A stretch of 64,000 bases of DNA from Bacteroides sp. (lineage in GTDB: Bacteria; Bacteroidota; Bacteroidia; Bacteroidales; Muribaculaceae): assembly GCA_014802105.1 (NCBI GenBank), contig JAAVCX010000007.1, positions 33,804 to 97,803 on the forward strand, in the 5' to 3' direction. The translations under genes were made by a program, and so were the position numbers. Positions 54,701-62,963 of this stretch are shown here, in pieces (position 1 is the stretch's first letter; each line of letters begins with the position of its first letter). The notes below the pieces were generated by a model that saw only the letters and a program-made list of their open reading frames with translations, had not been told where the DNA came from and did not search any database.

Positions 54701-55154
54701 AAACCTCGATGCACAGTCGGTTGCCCGCCTTGAGACCGAAGGCTCTATAGAGATTGAGATTGCCGGAACTAAAGCTGTTGTGGATGCCTGTGACGTTGAT
54801 ATATATTCTGAGGATATACCCGGATGGCTTGTGGCCAATAACGGGCCCCTCACTATTGCTCTTGATGTCACCGTGACCCCTGAGTTACGTCGCGAGGGTA
54901 TAGCCCGCGAGATTGTCAACCGCGTGCAGAACATCCGTAAACAGAGCGGTTTTGAGGTCACCGATCGTATCAAGCTCACCTTTGCTCCCTGTGAGGCCAC
55001 CGACGATGCTCTGCTCGAGTATGGCGACTATATCGCCCGTCAGGTGCTTGCCACTACTCTCCAGATTACTTCTGTCGCCGAAGGGGAGGAGGGTGTCAGC
55101 GTCCTTGATATTGACGGAGTGAACCTTCCGGTCAAGATTGTGTTAGATAAATAA
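51723..55154 (+). CDS. ileS: Isoleucyl-tRNA synthetase
   Basis: Charges tRNA-Ile. The 1143-aa class I synthetase has the HIGH-equivalent in ANGRPGIHHVLART (residues 57-60 are GIHH), the editing domain (WTTTPWTLPSNTALAV, DGTGIVHIAGTFGADD) and KMSKR at 698-702. The long C-terminal region has no zinc cysteines, and the start is of the eukaryote-like IleS2 form, a group often less sensitive to mupirocin; sensitivity here is not known. It is followed by the DksA-like gene after 23 bases. Confidence 0.97.
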   Translation: MAKRFKEYAGLDLHKVNESVLGKWAAEDVFNRTMSEREGCPSFVFFEGPPSANGRPGIHHVLARTIKDIFCRYKTMQGFQVKRKAGWDTHGLPVELGVEKNLGITKEDIGKKISVDEYNAACRREVMKYTGEWEDLTRRMGYWVDMPGAYITYDNRYIETVWWLLSQLYDKDYLYKGYTIQPYSPAAGTGLSSHELNQPGCYRDVKDTTCVAQFALTDTSRSALNDEQRKALETWGKPYMLAWTTTPWTLPSNTALAVGPEIVYNVVRTYNPYSGSPVTVVVADARMGAYFNPKAEGMALADFEKGSKLIPYEVVFQVKGSDLVGIDYAQLLPWVNPGEGAFRVIPGDYVTTEDGTGIVHIAGTFGADDLRVSRQSGVPPLHLIDRDGNIRPMVDLTGRFYRLEDLDPEFVAKMVDVEAYTPWQGRYVKNAYDPEATDETETLDVAICMELKQADKVFRIEKHTHNYPHCWRTDKPVLYYPLDSWFIRTTAVRERLMELNQGINWKPASTGSGRFGKWLENLQDWNLSRSRYWGTPLPIWRTEDGAEELCISSVEQLFTEMDRAVEAGFMTENPWRKAGFVPGVYTKENYDLIDLHRPYVDDFVLVSASGKPMYREKDLIDVWFDSGSMPYAQIHYPFENKEAFDNREVYPADFIAEGVDQTRGWFFTLHAIAGMLFDSVAYKAVVSNGLVLDKHGNKMSKRLGNAVDPFGQIERFGADPVRWYMISNSSPWDNLKYDENGVAETSRKFFSTLYNTYGFFALYANLEGFDPSEVEIPVSERPEIDRWVLSLLNTLVGNVTESLDDYEPTRAARAIGEFVDTLSNWYVRLNRKRFWAGDKAACLTLWECLVALSKLIAPFAPFYADELYRSLTGSDESVHLAAFPKFDPSVSAPELERRQHLAQDITSMTLALRRKVNIKVRQPLSTLMVPALDEEMRHALEAIAPLVKDEVNVKELRIVSGGDNIIVKRARPDFKKLGPKHGKNMKAIAEAIKNLDAQSVARLETEGSIEIEIAGTKAVVDACDVDIYSEDIPGWLVANNGPLTIALDVTVTPELRREGIAREIVNRVQNIRKQSGFEVTDRIKLTFAPCEATDDALLEYGDYIARQVLATTLQITSVAEGEEGVSVLDIDGVNLPVKIVLDK

Positions 55155-55177
55155 GTATTAACGTTTAAAATCCCCTT

Positions 55178-55555
55178 ATGAGCGACAAGAAACGATATAG
55201 CGACGAGGAGCTTCAGGAATTCAAGGAGATCATCCTTGAGAAGCTCGAGAAGGCTCAGAAGGAGTATGACTCACTGCGAGCCAATATCAATAACACTGAG
55301 GGCAACGACGTAGCCGATACTTCTCCCACCTTCAAGGTGCTTGAAGAGGGTGCTACCACGCTCTCCAAGGAGGAGGCCGGTCAGCTTGCCACCCGTCAGC
55401 TCAAATTCATTCAGCATCTTCAGAATGCGTTGATTCGCATCGAGAACAAGAGCTACGGAGTGTGCTGCGAAACCGGTGAGCTTATCCCCAAGGAGCGTCT
55501 GCGCGCTGTGCCCCATGCCACCCGAAGTGTCGAGGCTAAAAACAAGAAGCATTGA
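55178..55555 (+). CDS. TraR/DksA-family regulator with degenerate zinc finger
   Basis: A 125-aa protein with a long N-terminal coiled coil (EELQEFKEIILEKLEKAQKE is cut here), then the DksA C4-type region. It keeps YGVCCETGELIPKERLRAVP but the second Cys pair is missing (ATRSVEAKN instead of A-T-x-C-x-x-C), so classical zinc binding is doubtful. DksA proteins bind RNA polymerase in the secondary channel. It lies between ileS and lspA, an arrangement frequent in Bacteroidetes. Confidence 0.9.
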   Translation: MSDKKRYSDEELQEFKEIILEKLEKAQKEYDSLRANINNTEGNDVADTSPTFKVLEEGATTLSKEEAGQLATRQLKFIQHLQNALIRIENKSYGVCCETGELIPKERLRAVPHATRSVEAKNKKH

Positions 55556-55585
55556 ACATTTCGTCATAAGTTTCACAACGGTTTA

Positions 55586-55624
55586 CCGGCAGGAGCGGGC
55601 CTCAAAAGGCCTGTCTCCTGTCGG
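55586..55624. other. Hairpin between the DksA-like gene and lspA
   Basis: CCGGCAGGAG pairs with CTCCTGTCGG (nine Watson-Crick pairs and one G-U), with a second GGCCT/AGGCC-type pairing inside. No T-run follows, so this is an RNA structure or weak terminator rather than a clear stop. Confidence 0.45.
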
Positions 55625-55673
55625 CCGATGCCGTTAAGCGCTCATAATTTCTCACACCATCTACATCACTGAT

Positions 55674-56300
55674 ATGCGTTCACGAGGTGCGGCTGTGGCC
55701 GTGATAGTGCTCCTGATCATATTGCTCGACCAGATGCTCAAGATCTGGGTCAAGACTTCGTTTTATCTCGGTGAGGATCTCAGGATATTCTCCTGGTTCC
55801 ACCTGCTGTTTATCGAGAACAACGGCATGGCCTTTGGCATGACCATCGGCAGTAAGCTGGCTCTCACTTTGTTCAGAATAGTTGCGGTAGCAGCATTGAT
55901 CTGGTACATCTATAAGATTATAGACATCAGGCGTGTGCCTGCCGGCTATCTGATATGTCTTGCCTTGATTACTGCCGGCGCGGCCGGAAATATCATTGAC
56001 TGTCTCTTCTATGGTGTAATCTTCAACAACCCCTATCCACCCGAGGTAGCTACGTTGTTCCCGGCGTCGGGCGGATATGCACCGTTGTTTATGGGCAAAG
56101 TCGTCGATATGCTCTTCTTCCCGCTGTTCTCGTTCACCTGGCCCGACTGGGTGCCCGTGGTAGGAGGTGATGATTTCCTCTTTTTTCAGCCGGTGTTCAA
56201 TCTCGCCGATGCTGCTATCTCTTGTGGAATAGTGATACTGATCATCTTCTATCACAAGTGTGTGCAGTCACCGTCTATGCTGGCTAAAATGTTTGGCTGA
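55674..56300 (+). CDS. lspA: Lipoprotein signal peptidase (signal peptidase II)
   Basis: An inner-membrane aspartyl protease that removes lipoprotein signal peptides. The 208-aa protein has four helices, LLDQMLKIWVK, the loop IENNGMAFGM, and the catalytic aspartates Asp109 (GNIIDCLFYG) and Asp179 (FNLADAAIS). The segment between them is longer than in E. coli LspA, as usual in Bacteroidetes. The next gene codes for a lipoprotein that is a likely substrate. Confidence 0.96.
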   Translation: MRSRGAAVAVIVLLIILLDQMLKIWVKTSFYLGEDLRIFSWFHLLFIENNGMAFGMTIGSKLALTLFRIVAVAALIWYIYKIIDIRRVPAGYLICLALITAGAAGNIIDCLFYGVIFNNPYPPEVATLFPASGGYAPLFMGKVVDMLFFPLFSFTWPDWVPVVGGDDFLFFQPVFNLADAAISCGIVILIIFYHKCVQSPSMLAKMFG

Positions 56301-56363
56301 CACTTGTCTCGGTCGTATCATCACCGAGTTATCCAATCTTTTTACTGTAAAGAACAAAGGCCG

Positions 56364-57143
56364 ATGCGTCTACTCTTACCATTCTTAGCGTTGCTCCTGG
56401 GGGTTGCCTGCAGTTCTACTCCGGGGTATGTCATACCCGAGAAGAAAATGGCTGCCCTGATGGCCGATATATATATCGGTGACGCAGTGGTCGAAGGATC
56501 ACCGCGCGAATGGCGGCAAGACTCTTTGCGCCAGGTGTTGCTTCATTCCATCTATTCACGTCATGGAGTCACGGCCGAGGATGTCGACTCCTCGCTCTCT
56601 TGGTATGGCCACAATATGCAGGCCTATATGGATATGTGTAAGCTCACCGAGGAGATCCTTCAGAAACGTATAGATGAGGAAGAACGACAGGGAGCCCGTG
56701 GCGAACGGGTGGTGTCGTCGGTATCGGTTGACGGAGACTCGGTTGATGTCTGGCCCGGAATCCGTTCACGGCGCAACATCGGTCTCGCACCGTCGGACTA
56801 CACGACTTTTGCTCTGCAGTCTGACCGCAATTGGGATCGCGGCGACCGTTATACGTTGAGTCTGAAAGGTCTGATGACACGTATGCCAGTGACCTTGTTC
56901 CTTGCAGTGGAGTATAACGACGGCTCGGGCGAATCCCGCACCTATGTAGGGCCGGCCGAGGAGCTGAATCGTGTCACCCTGGTGCTTGACTCGGCACGCA
57001 ATGCCTCGAGCGTCTATGGAGCGATCAAGTATGTCCCCGCCCCCGGCGAAGTGTCATATCTTGACTCTATCTCGTTGTATCGCACACGCATGCGTTCCGA
57101 CAACAGATCTCTGCGCCAGGGTCAGGTATCATTCAAAAACTAA
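56364..57143 (+). CDS. DUF4296 lipoprotein
   Basis: A 259-aa lipoprotein: signal MRLLLPFLALLLGVACSSTP with Cys16. KKMAALMADIYIGDAVVEG and YSRHGVTAEDVDSSLSWY are the DUF4296 core (residues 27-115); the C-terminal half is a predicted beta-sandwich (TYVGPAEELNRVTLVLDS). Function is unknown. ATG 56364 was chosen over the frame start at 56304 because it gives a proper lipoprotein signal. This gene commonly follows lspA in Bacteroidetes. Confidence 0.85.
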   Translation: MRLLLPFLALLLGVACSSTPGYVIPEKKMAALMADIYIGDAVVEGSPREWRQDSLRQVLLHSIYSRHGVTAEDVDSSLSWYGHNMQAYMDMCKLTEEILQKRIDEEERQGARGERVVSSVSVDGDSVDVWPGIRSRRNIGLAPSDYTTFALQSDRNWDRGDRYTLSLKGLMTRMPVTLFLAVEYNDGSGESRTYVGPAEELNRVTLVLDSARNASSVYGAIKYVPAPGEVSYLDSISLYRTRMRSDNRSLRQGQVSFKN

Positions 57144-57152
57144 TTCCAATCC

Positions 57153-57488
57153 ATGTCTGCAGAGGTCAGTTTTGTGAGATGTCATGCAGCTCTGATCGCC
57201 TGGGAAGATATCGAGGCGCTTAAGTCTGTCATTTCAATACAGGATTGGGAGAAGCGTGAGACTGTGTCTCGCGGAACGTTTCTTATTAAAAACAATATAG
57301 TAGTGAGCTACGGCTCTGAAAGGCTTCCGGCCGACGGATCCATTTCCTGTGTGGATGGCTGCCGGGGTGTCGTGAGACAGTTTACCGGGGAGTGTCACTC
57401 TACGGTAGATTACAACGGGATTGTCAGGCTGCGGCCCAATGCCCTGACGTTCATCCCTATGAGAGATGTGGCTGATTATCTGAAATAG
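57153..57488 (+). CDS. Conserved hypothetical protein, 111 aa
   Basis: A soluble-looking protein with no signal peptide or membrane helix. It starts MSAEVSFVRCHAALIAWEDI and ends MRDVADYLK. The Arg-Gly and Cys pattern (SCVDGCRGVVRQFTGECHS) is striking, but I know no family with it. It begins 9 bases after the DUF4296 gene, so it belongs to the ileS-dksA-lspA unit or its end. Confidence 0.65.
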   Translation: MSAEVSFVRCHAALIAWEDIEALKSVISIQDWEKRETVSRGTFLIKNNIVVSYGSERLPADGSISCVDGCRGVVRQFTGECHSTVDYNGIVRLRPNALTFIPMRDVADYLK

Positions 57489-57614
57489 ATATTACGGGGC
57501 CTCTATGAGAACACAGTCATAGAGCAATTCCACCCGACTCTTTGACTTCCTCCAAATTGCAACTTTCACGGAACATTAGCTTAAATCAGCTGAATAGTGT
57601 CGGAAAAGTGAGAA

Positions 57615-59687
57615 CTATTTGCGCAGTCGGGATGCTATTTTGCGATGGTGGGCTTCGAGAGCGGGCTCGTCTGAGAGGGCATAAATTTCGGCAAGAGTGT
57701 CGTGGAGGGTAGCCTGTATATGTCGCGGACACTCCTCCTCTTCGAGCAGATCGATGGCGACCATACATCGGTCCATGGAGTTGTGATAGTCTTCGATCTG
57801 AAAGAGGGCATTGGCTAAAGCAATAGTGCTCTTGACATCGAGCGGGTTGGCCGAGGTCACAGCCCTGTAATCGTCAATCGCTTTATCCCAGTGTCCTATC
57901 ATTTCGTATGCTTTAGCTCTGCCGATCAGTGCCTCGTTGAGCGGAGCAAGTCTCAAGGCCTTGTCATAATTGGCTATAGCCGGCAGAGGCATCTCGTCGG
58001 CCAGGCAGTCATCGCCAAGCGAGAGATATTCACTGGCGATATCGGTAAAGCGCTTCTCGTTTTCATCAAGTTGCTCTTTGAGGCTATCTATCTCGCGGCG
58101 CAGTGAGCTGACGAGTCCGAGTTTGCGTCGGGCCAGTCTCATCAGGGGCTGATTATCGAGGATCGGTCTGACACGCAGACCCTCGGCAAAGGAGTCGAAG
58201 GCCTCGGCAAAATCGCCCCGGTCGGCCGCTTGGAGAGCTTCGTGATAACAACTGTCGGCATGAGCCTTGTCGAGAGCGTCGGATATGAGTGTCTGATTGT
58301 TGAACTGAGAGGCAAAGCGTGTCACCTCGGGGTTGACAAATACATCGCGGTCGGCCACAGTGGAGGCCAGTGACAGACCTTCAAGCGAGCGGCATCGCGA
58401 AAGGGCTACGTATGTCTGGCCGCCGGCAAAGGCTCCTTGCCCCAGATCTATCATAGCTTTGGAGAATGTGAGTCCTTGACTTTTGTGGACGGTCAGTGCC
58501 CAGGCGAGCTTAAGTGGATATTGGGTGAAGCTGCCGAGTTCCTCTTCGATAATCTCCTTGGTCGATGGATTGAAGGTGTATTTGATATTGCTCCAGATCT
58601 CGGGTTTGAGACGATGTATATCTCCATTCTCGAGTTTGACCTCCACCAGATCGGGCGCAAGAGCTTCTATATGGCCGACGGTGCCGTTGACCCATCGGTG
58701 GTCGGGATCGTTTTTGATGAAAACTACCTGCGCTCCTTCTTTAAGCGAGAGATCGAGATCTGTAGGGAGGGAGTTTTCGGGAAAATCACCTTTGATAGTT
58801 CCGGTGAAAGTGATCAGAGGAGTCTTCAGAGCCTTGAGTTGGGTCTCGTTAATATGATCGACCATGTCGCGGCGAGCGGCAAGTGTCATGGTGAAGTCTT
58901 GGTCGGAAGCAGCCGAAGAGTCACGGCCACTGCGCGGCACCACACGCGAGTTGAGCAAGGCGAGATCTTCGCGGGAGGTCACTCCTGCACGTATGCGGTC
59001 GAGCATGGAGATGAAAGTGGAGTCGCTCTGACGGTACACCTTGCGCAACTCTATCGGCACAAGGTTGATCTCGCTGAAAGCCTTAGCTCCAAAGAAGTAG
59101 AAACTCTGGTAGTAGGGGCGCAGAATGTCGCGCATGTCGCCGGTGACTACCGGTTCGAGCTGAAACACGTCACCTACGAGCAATAACTGCTTGCCGCCGA
59201 AGGGCTGGCGTTCATTACGGGTAAAATAGCGTAGCAGCTTGTCGATGAAGTCGATAGTGTCGGCTCTTACCATCGAAATCTCGTCGATGATGATAAGCTC
59301 GAGAGAGCGCAGGAGTTTCACGAGAGAGCCCGGATATTTCATTCGTTGTTTCAGCCGGTCGCGCGCGAAATCAGGGTCTTCAGGAGTGATCGGTTTGAAG
59401 GGTATGCGGAAAAAAGAGTGAATTGTCTGTCCTCCGGCATTGACAGCAGCTATACCGGTCGGGGCGAGCACCACGTAGGGTTTGGAAGTGTGGGAAGTGA
59501 TATAGCGCAGGAAAGTCGATTTACCTGTACCGGCTTTACCGGTGAGGAAAATCGACTGAGAGGTGTATTGCAGGAGTTCCCATGCTTTGCGGAACTCGGG
59601 ATTATCAAGGTCAATCATCTCCTCGTCGCCGGCCTTAGAGATGGCTTTGGGACGGGGAGATGATGAAGAGTTCTTACGTGAAGTCAT
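57615..59687 (-). CDS. Pif1-like helicase with C-terminal TPR repeats
   Basis: A 690-aa protein. Residues about 25-460 form a superfamily 1B helicase of the Pif1/RecD group: Walker A GKAGTGKST (Lys56), LAPTGIAAVNAGGQTIHSF, Walker B IIIDEISM, GDVFQLEPV, and WALTVHKSQGLTF with YVALSRCRSLEG near the end. Residues about 475-690 are tetratricopeptide repeats (HEALQAADRGDFAEAFDSF, AIANYDKALRLAPLNEALIG). The helicase should act on forks or G-quadruplexes; the TPR part suggests a protein partner. It stands alone on the - strand. Confidence 0.88.
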   Translation of the reverse strand: MTSRKNSSSSPRPKAISKAGDEEMIDLDNPEFRKAWELLQYTSQSIFLTGKAGTGKSTFLRYITSHTSKPYVVLAPTGIAAVNAGGQTIHSFFRIPFKPITPEDPDFARDRLKQRMKYPGSLVKLLRSLELIIIDEISMVRADTIDFIDKLLRYFTRNERQPFGGKQLLLVGDVFQLEPVVTGDMRDILRPYYQSFYFFGAKAFSEINLVPIELRKVYRQSDSTFISMLDRIRAGVTSREDLALLNSRVVPRSGRDSSAASDQDFTMTLAARRDMVDHINETQLKALKTPLITFTGTIKGDFPENSLPTDLDLSLKEGAQVVFIKNDPDHRWVNGTVGHIEALAPDLVEVKLENGDIHRLKPEIWSNIKYTFNPSTKEIIEEELGSFTQYPLKLAWALTVHKSQGLTFSKAMIDLGQGAFAGGQTYVALSRCRSLEGLSLASTVADRDVFVNPEVTRFASQFNNQTLISDALDKAHADSCYHEALQAADRGDFAEAFDSFAEGLRVRPILDNQPLMRLARRKLGLVSSLRREIDSLKEQLDENEKRFTDIASEYLSLGDDCLADEMPLPAIANYDKALRLAPLNEALIGRAKAYEMIGHWDKAIDDYRAVTSANPLDVKSTIALANALFQIEDYHNSMDRCMVAIDLLEEEECPRHIQATLHDTLAEIYALSDEPALEAHHRKIASRLRK

Positions 59688-59696
59688 TAGTATCTA

Positions 59697-61346
59697 TCAG
59701 AATCTCATGCCGAGGGTTAGCACCACGGAGTTGGTGTTGCGGCTCAGTTTTGCCGTAGGGGCGTTGACGTTATAGTATTCAAGATCCTTATAGTCGGTAA
59801 AGGCATGATAGACGCTTTTCTGGCTGCGGTGCATGTAGGCCAGATCGGCATAGAAGTTCTTATAACGGTAGCCAAGGCCGAGAGAAACGTAGGAAGACGA
59901 GCGGTCAAAGGTGTAGGAGGGCTGGGTCTCGGTGTCGTCGGGGCCTGAAGTGTAGATATAGTTTACCTCGTTCTCGTAGGGATCGATTATGTTTGATTTC
60001 ACCGGAGTGCTCTCGAAGCAGTATCCGGCACGTAGGCTCAGTGAGGGAGTAACACGATACTCGGCGCCGAGACGCACGATGTTGGACGATTTATACCAGG
60101 TGTTGACATCGTCGTTGAGAGCGGTGTAGTCATAACCCTCCCAGTCCTGGATCTTCATGTTGCCGTATGCACGATACTCGTAGTCGGCACTGAGTATGAG
60201 ACGGCCGTCGATCACGCCTGCGACACCAAACATCATGCGCCAGGGACTGCGGAATTTCCAGTCGAAGTCGTCCCACTCGGTGTCCCGCGAACTGTTGTAA
60301 GACTCTCCGGCGGGATAGGTATCGGAGTTGTAGGCAAAGTTGGTGACAGCGTGTGACTCCTGAGAGAGATTATAGTAGGTGGGAGTGTGGATCGCAAAAC
60401 CAAGTCTCAGCTCATTGATAGGCTTGACGATAAAACCCACCTTGAAATTGAATCCGCTGCCCCAGATGTGCTTGACATTGTCGAGCGAGTAGGAAGCGTC
60501 ACCTCCGGCTACGTAGGACTTGCCGTCGGCGTCGGGCACGTTGGCGTTTGAAATGTCCTCCCCATAGTAGGCATATTGCTTGAAATCAAGGTCGGTGATA
60601 CCGAATCCTACACCCCAGAAGAAGACATCCTCGATGTTGCCGCCAAAGTCGATGTTATATTCATCGATATGGCCTTTTTCCTCAATCCCATACCAGCCCT
60701 CGCCTCTGCTGTTGCCATAGTCAAAGAGGGCTGAGTAAGTGGAGCTGCCCGGCGACACCGGGTTGATTACGTAGGAGTTGAACATAAGTATACTCGACCA
60801 GGGAGCGGCCACGTCGTTATTGAAGTAGGGATTGTAGCCGGGGGTATTATCATCGAGATCTCCGGGGGTAAAGCCGTCGAGCGTGGTGTTGTTGGCCACG
60901 AGGTTGGAGTAGGAGGTGCCGAGGCTTCCGAGATAACCGCCATAGTTGCGGTTGAAGGATGCCTTGCGTGAATAGCTGACTCCCCAGTTGAAGAAGGGCA
61001 TGGTAGAGTTGCCGGTATAGACCGAGCCTATGTAGCCGAAGTTGTTGACTCCGAATGTAGTCTTAGACTGCTTGTCAATGCCGTCGCCAGCCTCTGACTT
61101 CATCGATGTGGCCGAGAGGTCGAGGGTAAGGTTGATGTCGCTGCTGCGATAGACGCCTATACCGCCGGGGTTCTGGGTGAGGGTGGACATATCACCGCCG
61201 AGAGCGGTGAACGCTCCGCCCATTGACATGAAGCGGGCTGTGCCGCGCAGGTCGTTGCCTGAGATTGACATGGCATCGATAGCTGTCTGGGCTGCCGCTC
61301 CGAGTGGGAGTGAAAGGGCGAGGGTGAGGGCAAGAGACTTGTTCAT
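59697..61346 (-). CDS. FadL/OmpP1-like outer-membrane transport protein
   Basis: A 549-aa outer-membrane barrel. Signal peptide MNKSLALTLALSLPLGAAAQ, then MSMGGAFTALGGDMSTLTQN and PGGIGVYRSSD, the N-terminal hatch region of the FadL group in Bacteroidetes, followed by many amphipathic strands and a terminal Phe (VVLTLGMRF). Relatives are annotated as hydrophobic-compound or haemin transporters; the ligand is unknown. ATG 61346 was preferred to the TTG at 61355. Confidence 0.82.
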   Translation of the reverse strand: MNKSLALTLALSLPLGAAAQTAIDAMSISGNDLRGTARFMSMGGAFTALGGDMSTLTQNPGGIGVYRSSDINLTLDLSATSMKSEAGDGIDKQSKTTFGVNNFGYIGSVYTGNSTMPFFNWGVSYSRKASFNRNYGGYLGSLGTSYSNLVANNTTLDGFTPGDLDDNTPGYNPYFNNDVAAPWSSILMFNSYVINPVSPGSSTYSALFDYGNSRGEGWYGIEEKGHIDEYNIDFGGNIEDVFFWGVGFGITDLDFKQYAYYGEDISNANVPDADGKSYVAGGDASYSLDNVKHIWGSGFNFKVGFIVKPINELRLGFAIHTPTYYNLSQESHAVTNFAYNSDTYPAGESYNSSRDTEWDDFDWKFRSPWRMMFGVAGVIDGRLILSADYEYRAYGNMKIQDWEGYDYTALNDDVNTWYKSSNIVRLGAEYRVTPSLSLRAGYCFESTPVKSNIIDPYENEVNYIYTSGPDDTETQPSYTFDRSSSYVSLGLGYRYKNFYADLAYMHRSQKSVYHAFTDYKDLEYYNVNAPTAKLSRNTNSVVLTLGMRF

Positions 61347-61593
61347 AAGTTTCAAGTTGAAAGTGGAGTCGGTTGAATGATGGATAAAGGATAATTAAAT
61401 CTCTTTAACTCTAACGTTCTTGAGTTGTAAATAGTTTTAACGAAACCGTGTCGTAGTTTCCGGCAGGGAGACATGAAGAGCCGATAAAGTAAGTGCAATG
61501 GTTGATAATCAGGTGATTACATATCTGGCATGAAGTGTCGTGTTCCTGCATTTCCTTATTTTGACTCAGTCTCTGATTTTTTGTCGGAGCGGA

Positions 61594-62715
61594 TCAATGA
61601 CGTCCGCGTCCGCCGGCGCTGCTACGTCCGCCCGAGCTGTGGCCGCCGCCATAGCTACCGCCGAAACTGCCGCCACGCGATCCGCTTGAGCCGGAGTTGT
61701 AGTTATAGGTGCGGCCTCCGTTAGTGTTGGAGGGATAGTTATAGGTGGGTGTCGAGTTGTGAGACGGATTGCGTGATGTCTGATTGACCGAGTTTTGTCC
61801 ACGGTTGGAGTTGACCGAACTATTGCGGTTGGCATTAACTGATGTAGCGGGTCGGGTATAACCTACACCTGGACGGTAGCCCTGGGCATTATTGACCGAA
61901 CCTGTGCCGAGATAACGGTTACTGTTGGATGAACCGAGACCGGGACGATTGCCGGTGCCGCTGAGCGATGGGCGTGAAGCCGTGTGGGACGGTCGTGCCC
62001 CTTGATGACGTGGATTGATGGGACGGTTATTCCAGGCAGGCATACCCCATCCCCAGCCATAGGATGGGCCCCAACCCCATGCCGGACCCCATCCCCAGCC
62101 ATAAGAGGGCCCCCAACCCCAGGCGGGCCCCCAACCCCATCCCCATGAAGGCCCCCAGGCCCAGTAGGGATCATACCATGAACTCCAATACCAGGGAGAT
62201 CCCCAGCGCCAGTTGAAGTTCCAGTAGGGAGAATAGTAGCCGAAATCGGGATAGAAGTAATCATAACCCCAGTAGGAGGACGGAGTGTTGACATAGATGT
62301 TTACTGTCTCGGGCTCCATATAGTAGATTTGCGCCAGTTCCTGGTCATTGGATCCACTGACGATCTGAGGGTTGTAGAACTGCTCGATGCGTCGGGTGTA
62401 AGCAAAGTCGGTGGCAGTGGTGTCGGCTGTCAGGGTATCGGTGGCGAAGATGCCGCGACGGTTATAGTCGTCGACGCTGATTGTGCGCTGGCGGGTGGAG
62501 TTGACAGTATAGGTGTCGGCCGCCGGATATTCGGCGACGATTACGGTCGAGGGGGTAGTATAGGTCTGGCGTTCCACCTTGTTTTTAGTCTTGGCGGAAG
62601 CCTTGGAAGCATCATAATAGATGTCGTCGTCAAAATAGGACTGGGCGGTGGCATTTCCGAAAGCCGAAGCAAACAGTCCGACAAACAATAATGGAAGTAA
62701 GCTCGTGAATTTCAT
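61594..62715 (-). CDS. Secreted Trp/Gly/Pro-repeat protein with Ser/Asn/Gly-rich tail
   Basis: A 373-aa exported protein of unknown function. Signal peptide MKFTSLLPLLFVGLFASAFG, an acidic region with YFDDDIYYDASK, a segment with TVNIYVNTPSSYWGYDYF, then aromatic repeats (WGWGPAWGWGPSYG, twice, near residues 190-225) and a long Asn/Ser/Arg/Gly tail ending in GGRSSAGGRGRH. Bacteroidales carry comparable Tyr/Trp-rich proteins; a surface or matrix role is a guess. The last part (about 250-373) is low in complexity and probably unfolded. Confidence 0.75.
   Translation of the reverse strand: MKFTSLLPLLFVGLFASAFGNATAQSYFDDDIYYDASKASAKTKNKVERQTYTTPSTVIVAEYPAADTYTVNSTRQRTISVDDYNRRGIFATDTLTADTTATDFAYTRRIEQFYNPQIVSGSNDQELAQIYYMEPETVNIYVNTPSSYWGYDYFYPDFGYYSPYWNFNWRWGSPWYWSSWYDPYWAWGPSWGWGWGPAWGWGPSYGWGWGPAWGWGPSYGWGWGMPAWNNRPINPRHQGARPSHTASRPSLSGTGNRPGLGSSNSNRYLGTGSVNNAQGYRPGVGYTRPATSVNANRNSSVNSNRGQNSVNQTSRNPSHNSTPTYNYPSNTNGGRTYNYNSGSSGSRGGSFGGSYGGGHSSGGRSSAGGRGRH
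62040..62160 (-). repeat. Tandem coding repeat for the WGWGP segment
   Basis: Two near-identical copies of a unit of about 42 bases coding for WGWGPAWGWGPSYG, within a longer run of Trp/Gly codons. All units are in frame. Confidence 0.7.
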
Positions 62716-62938
62716 CGGAGTGAGATTGTTAGTGATATGGGTAGCCGAGATATATTGCTACCTATATATTAGACATTTGAGAGAGCAAAAAGTTTAACGG
62801 CCGTCAAGGCCTGGAGGGTGGACTGGAGTCGCCCGGCCAGTAATGTGAAATGGGCCATATGTATTGGCGACATCTGCCCTTGTTACAAAAATAATAGATT
62901 TCCGTGAGAAAAACAATAGCAGGATATTCAAAAATATG

Positions 62939-62946
62939 TAATTTTG
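62939..62946 (+). promoter_or_regulatory. Probable -7 element TAATTTTG of the dus gene
   Basis: TAATTTTG lies 17 bases ahead of ATG 62964. Its place within the longer open frame from 62904 is the reason for choosing the later start. Confidence 0.6.
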
Positions 62947-62963
62947 CGAAGAAAACAAGCTTT

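Noticed and set aside
55178..55555. Frameshift explaining the missing Cys pair in the DksA-like protein
   Set aside because: The frame is intact to a normal length, and the residues around the lost Cys (RLRAVPHAT) keep the family pattern.
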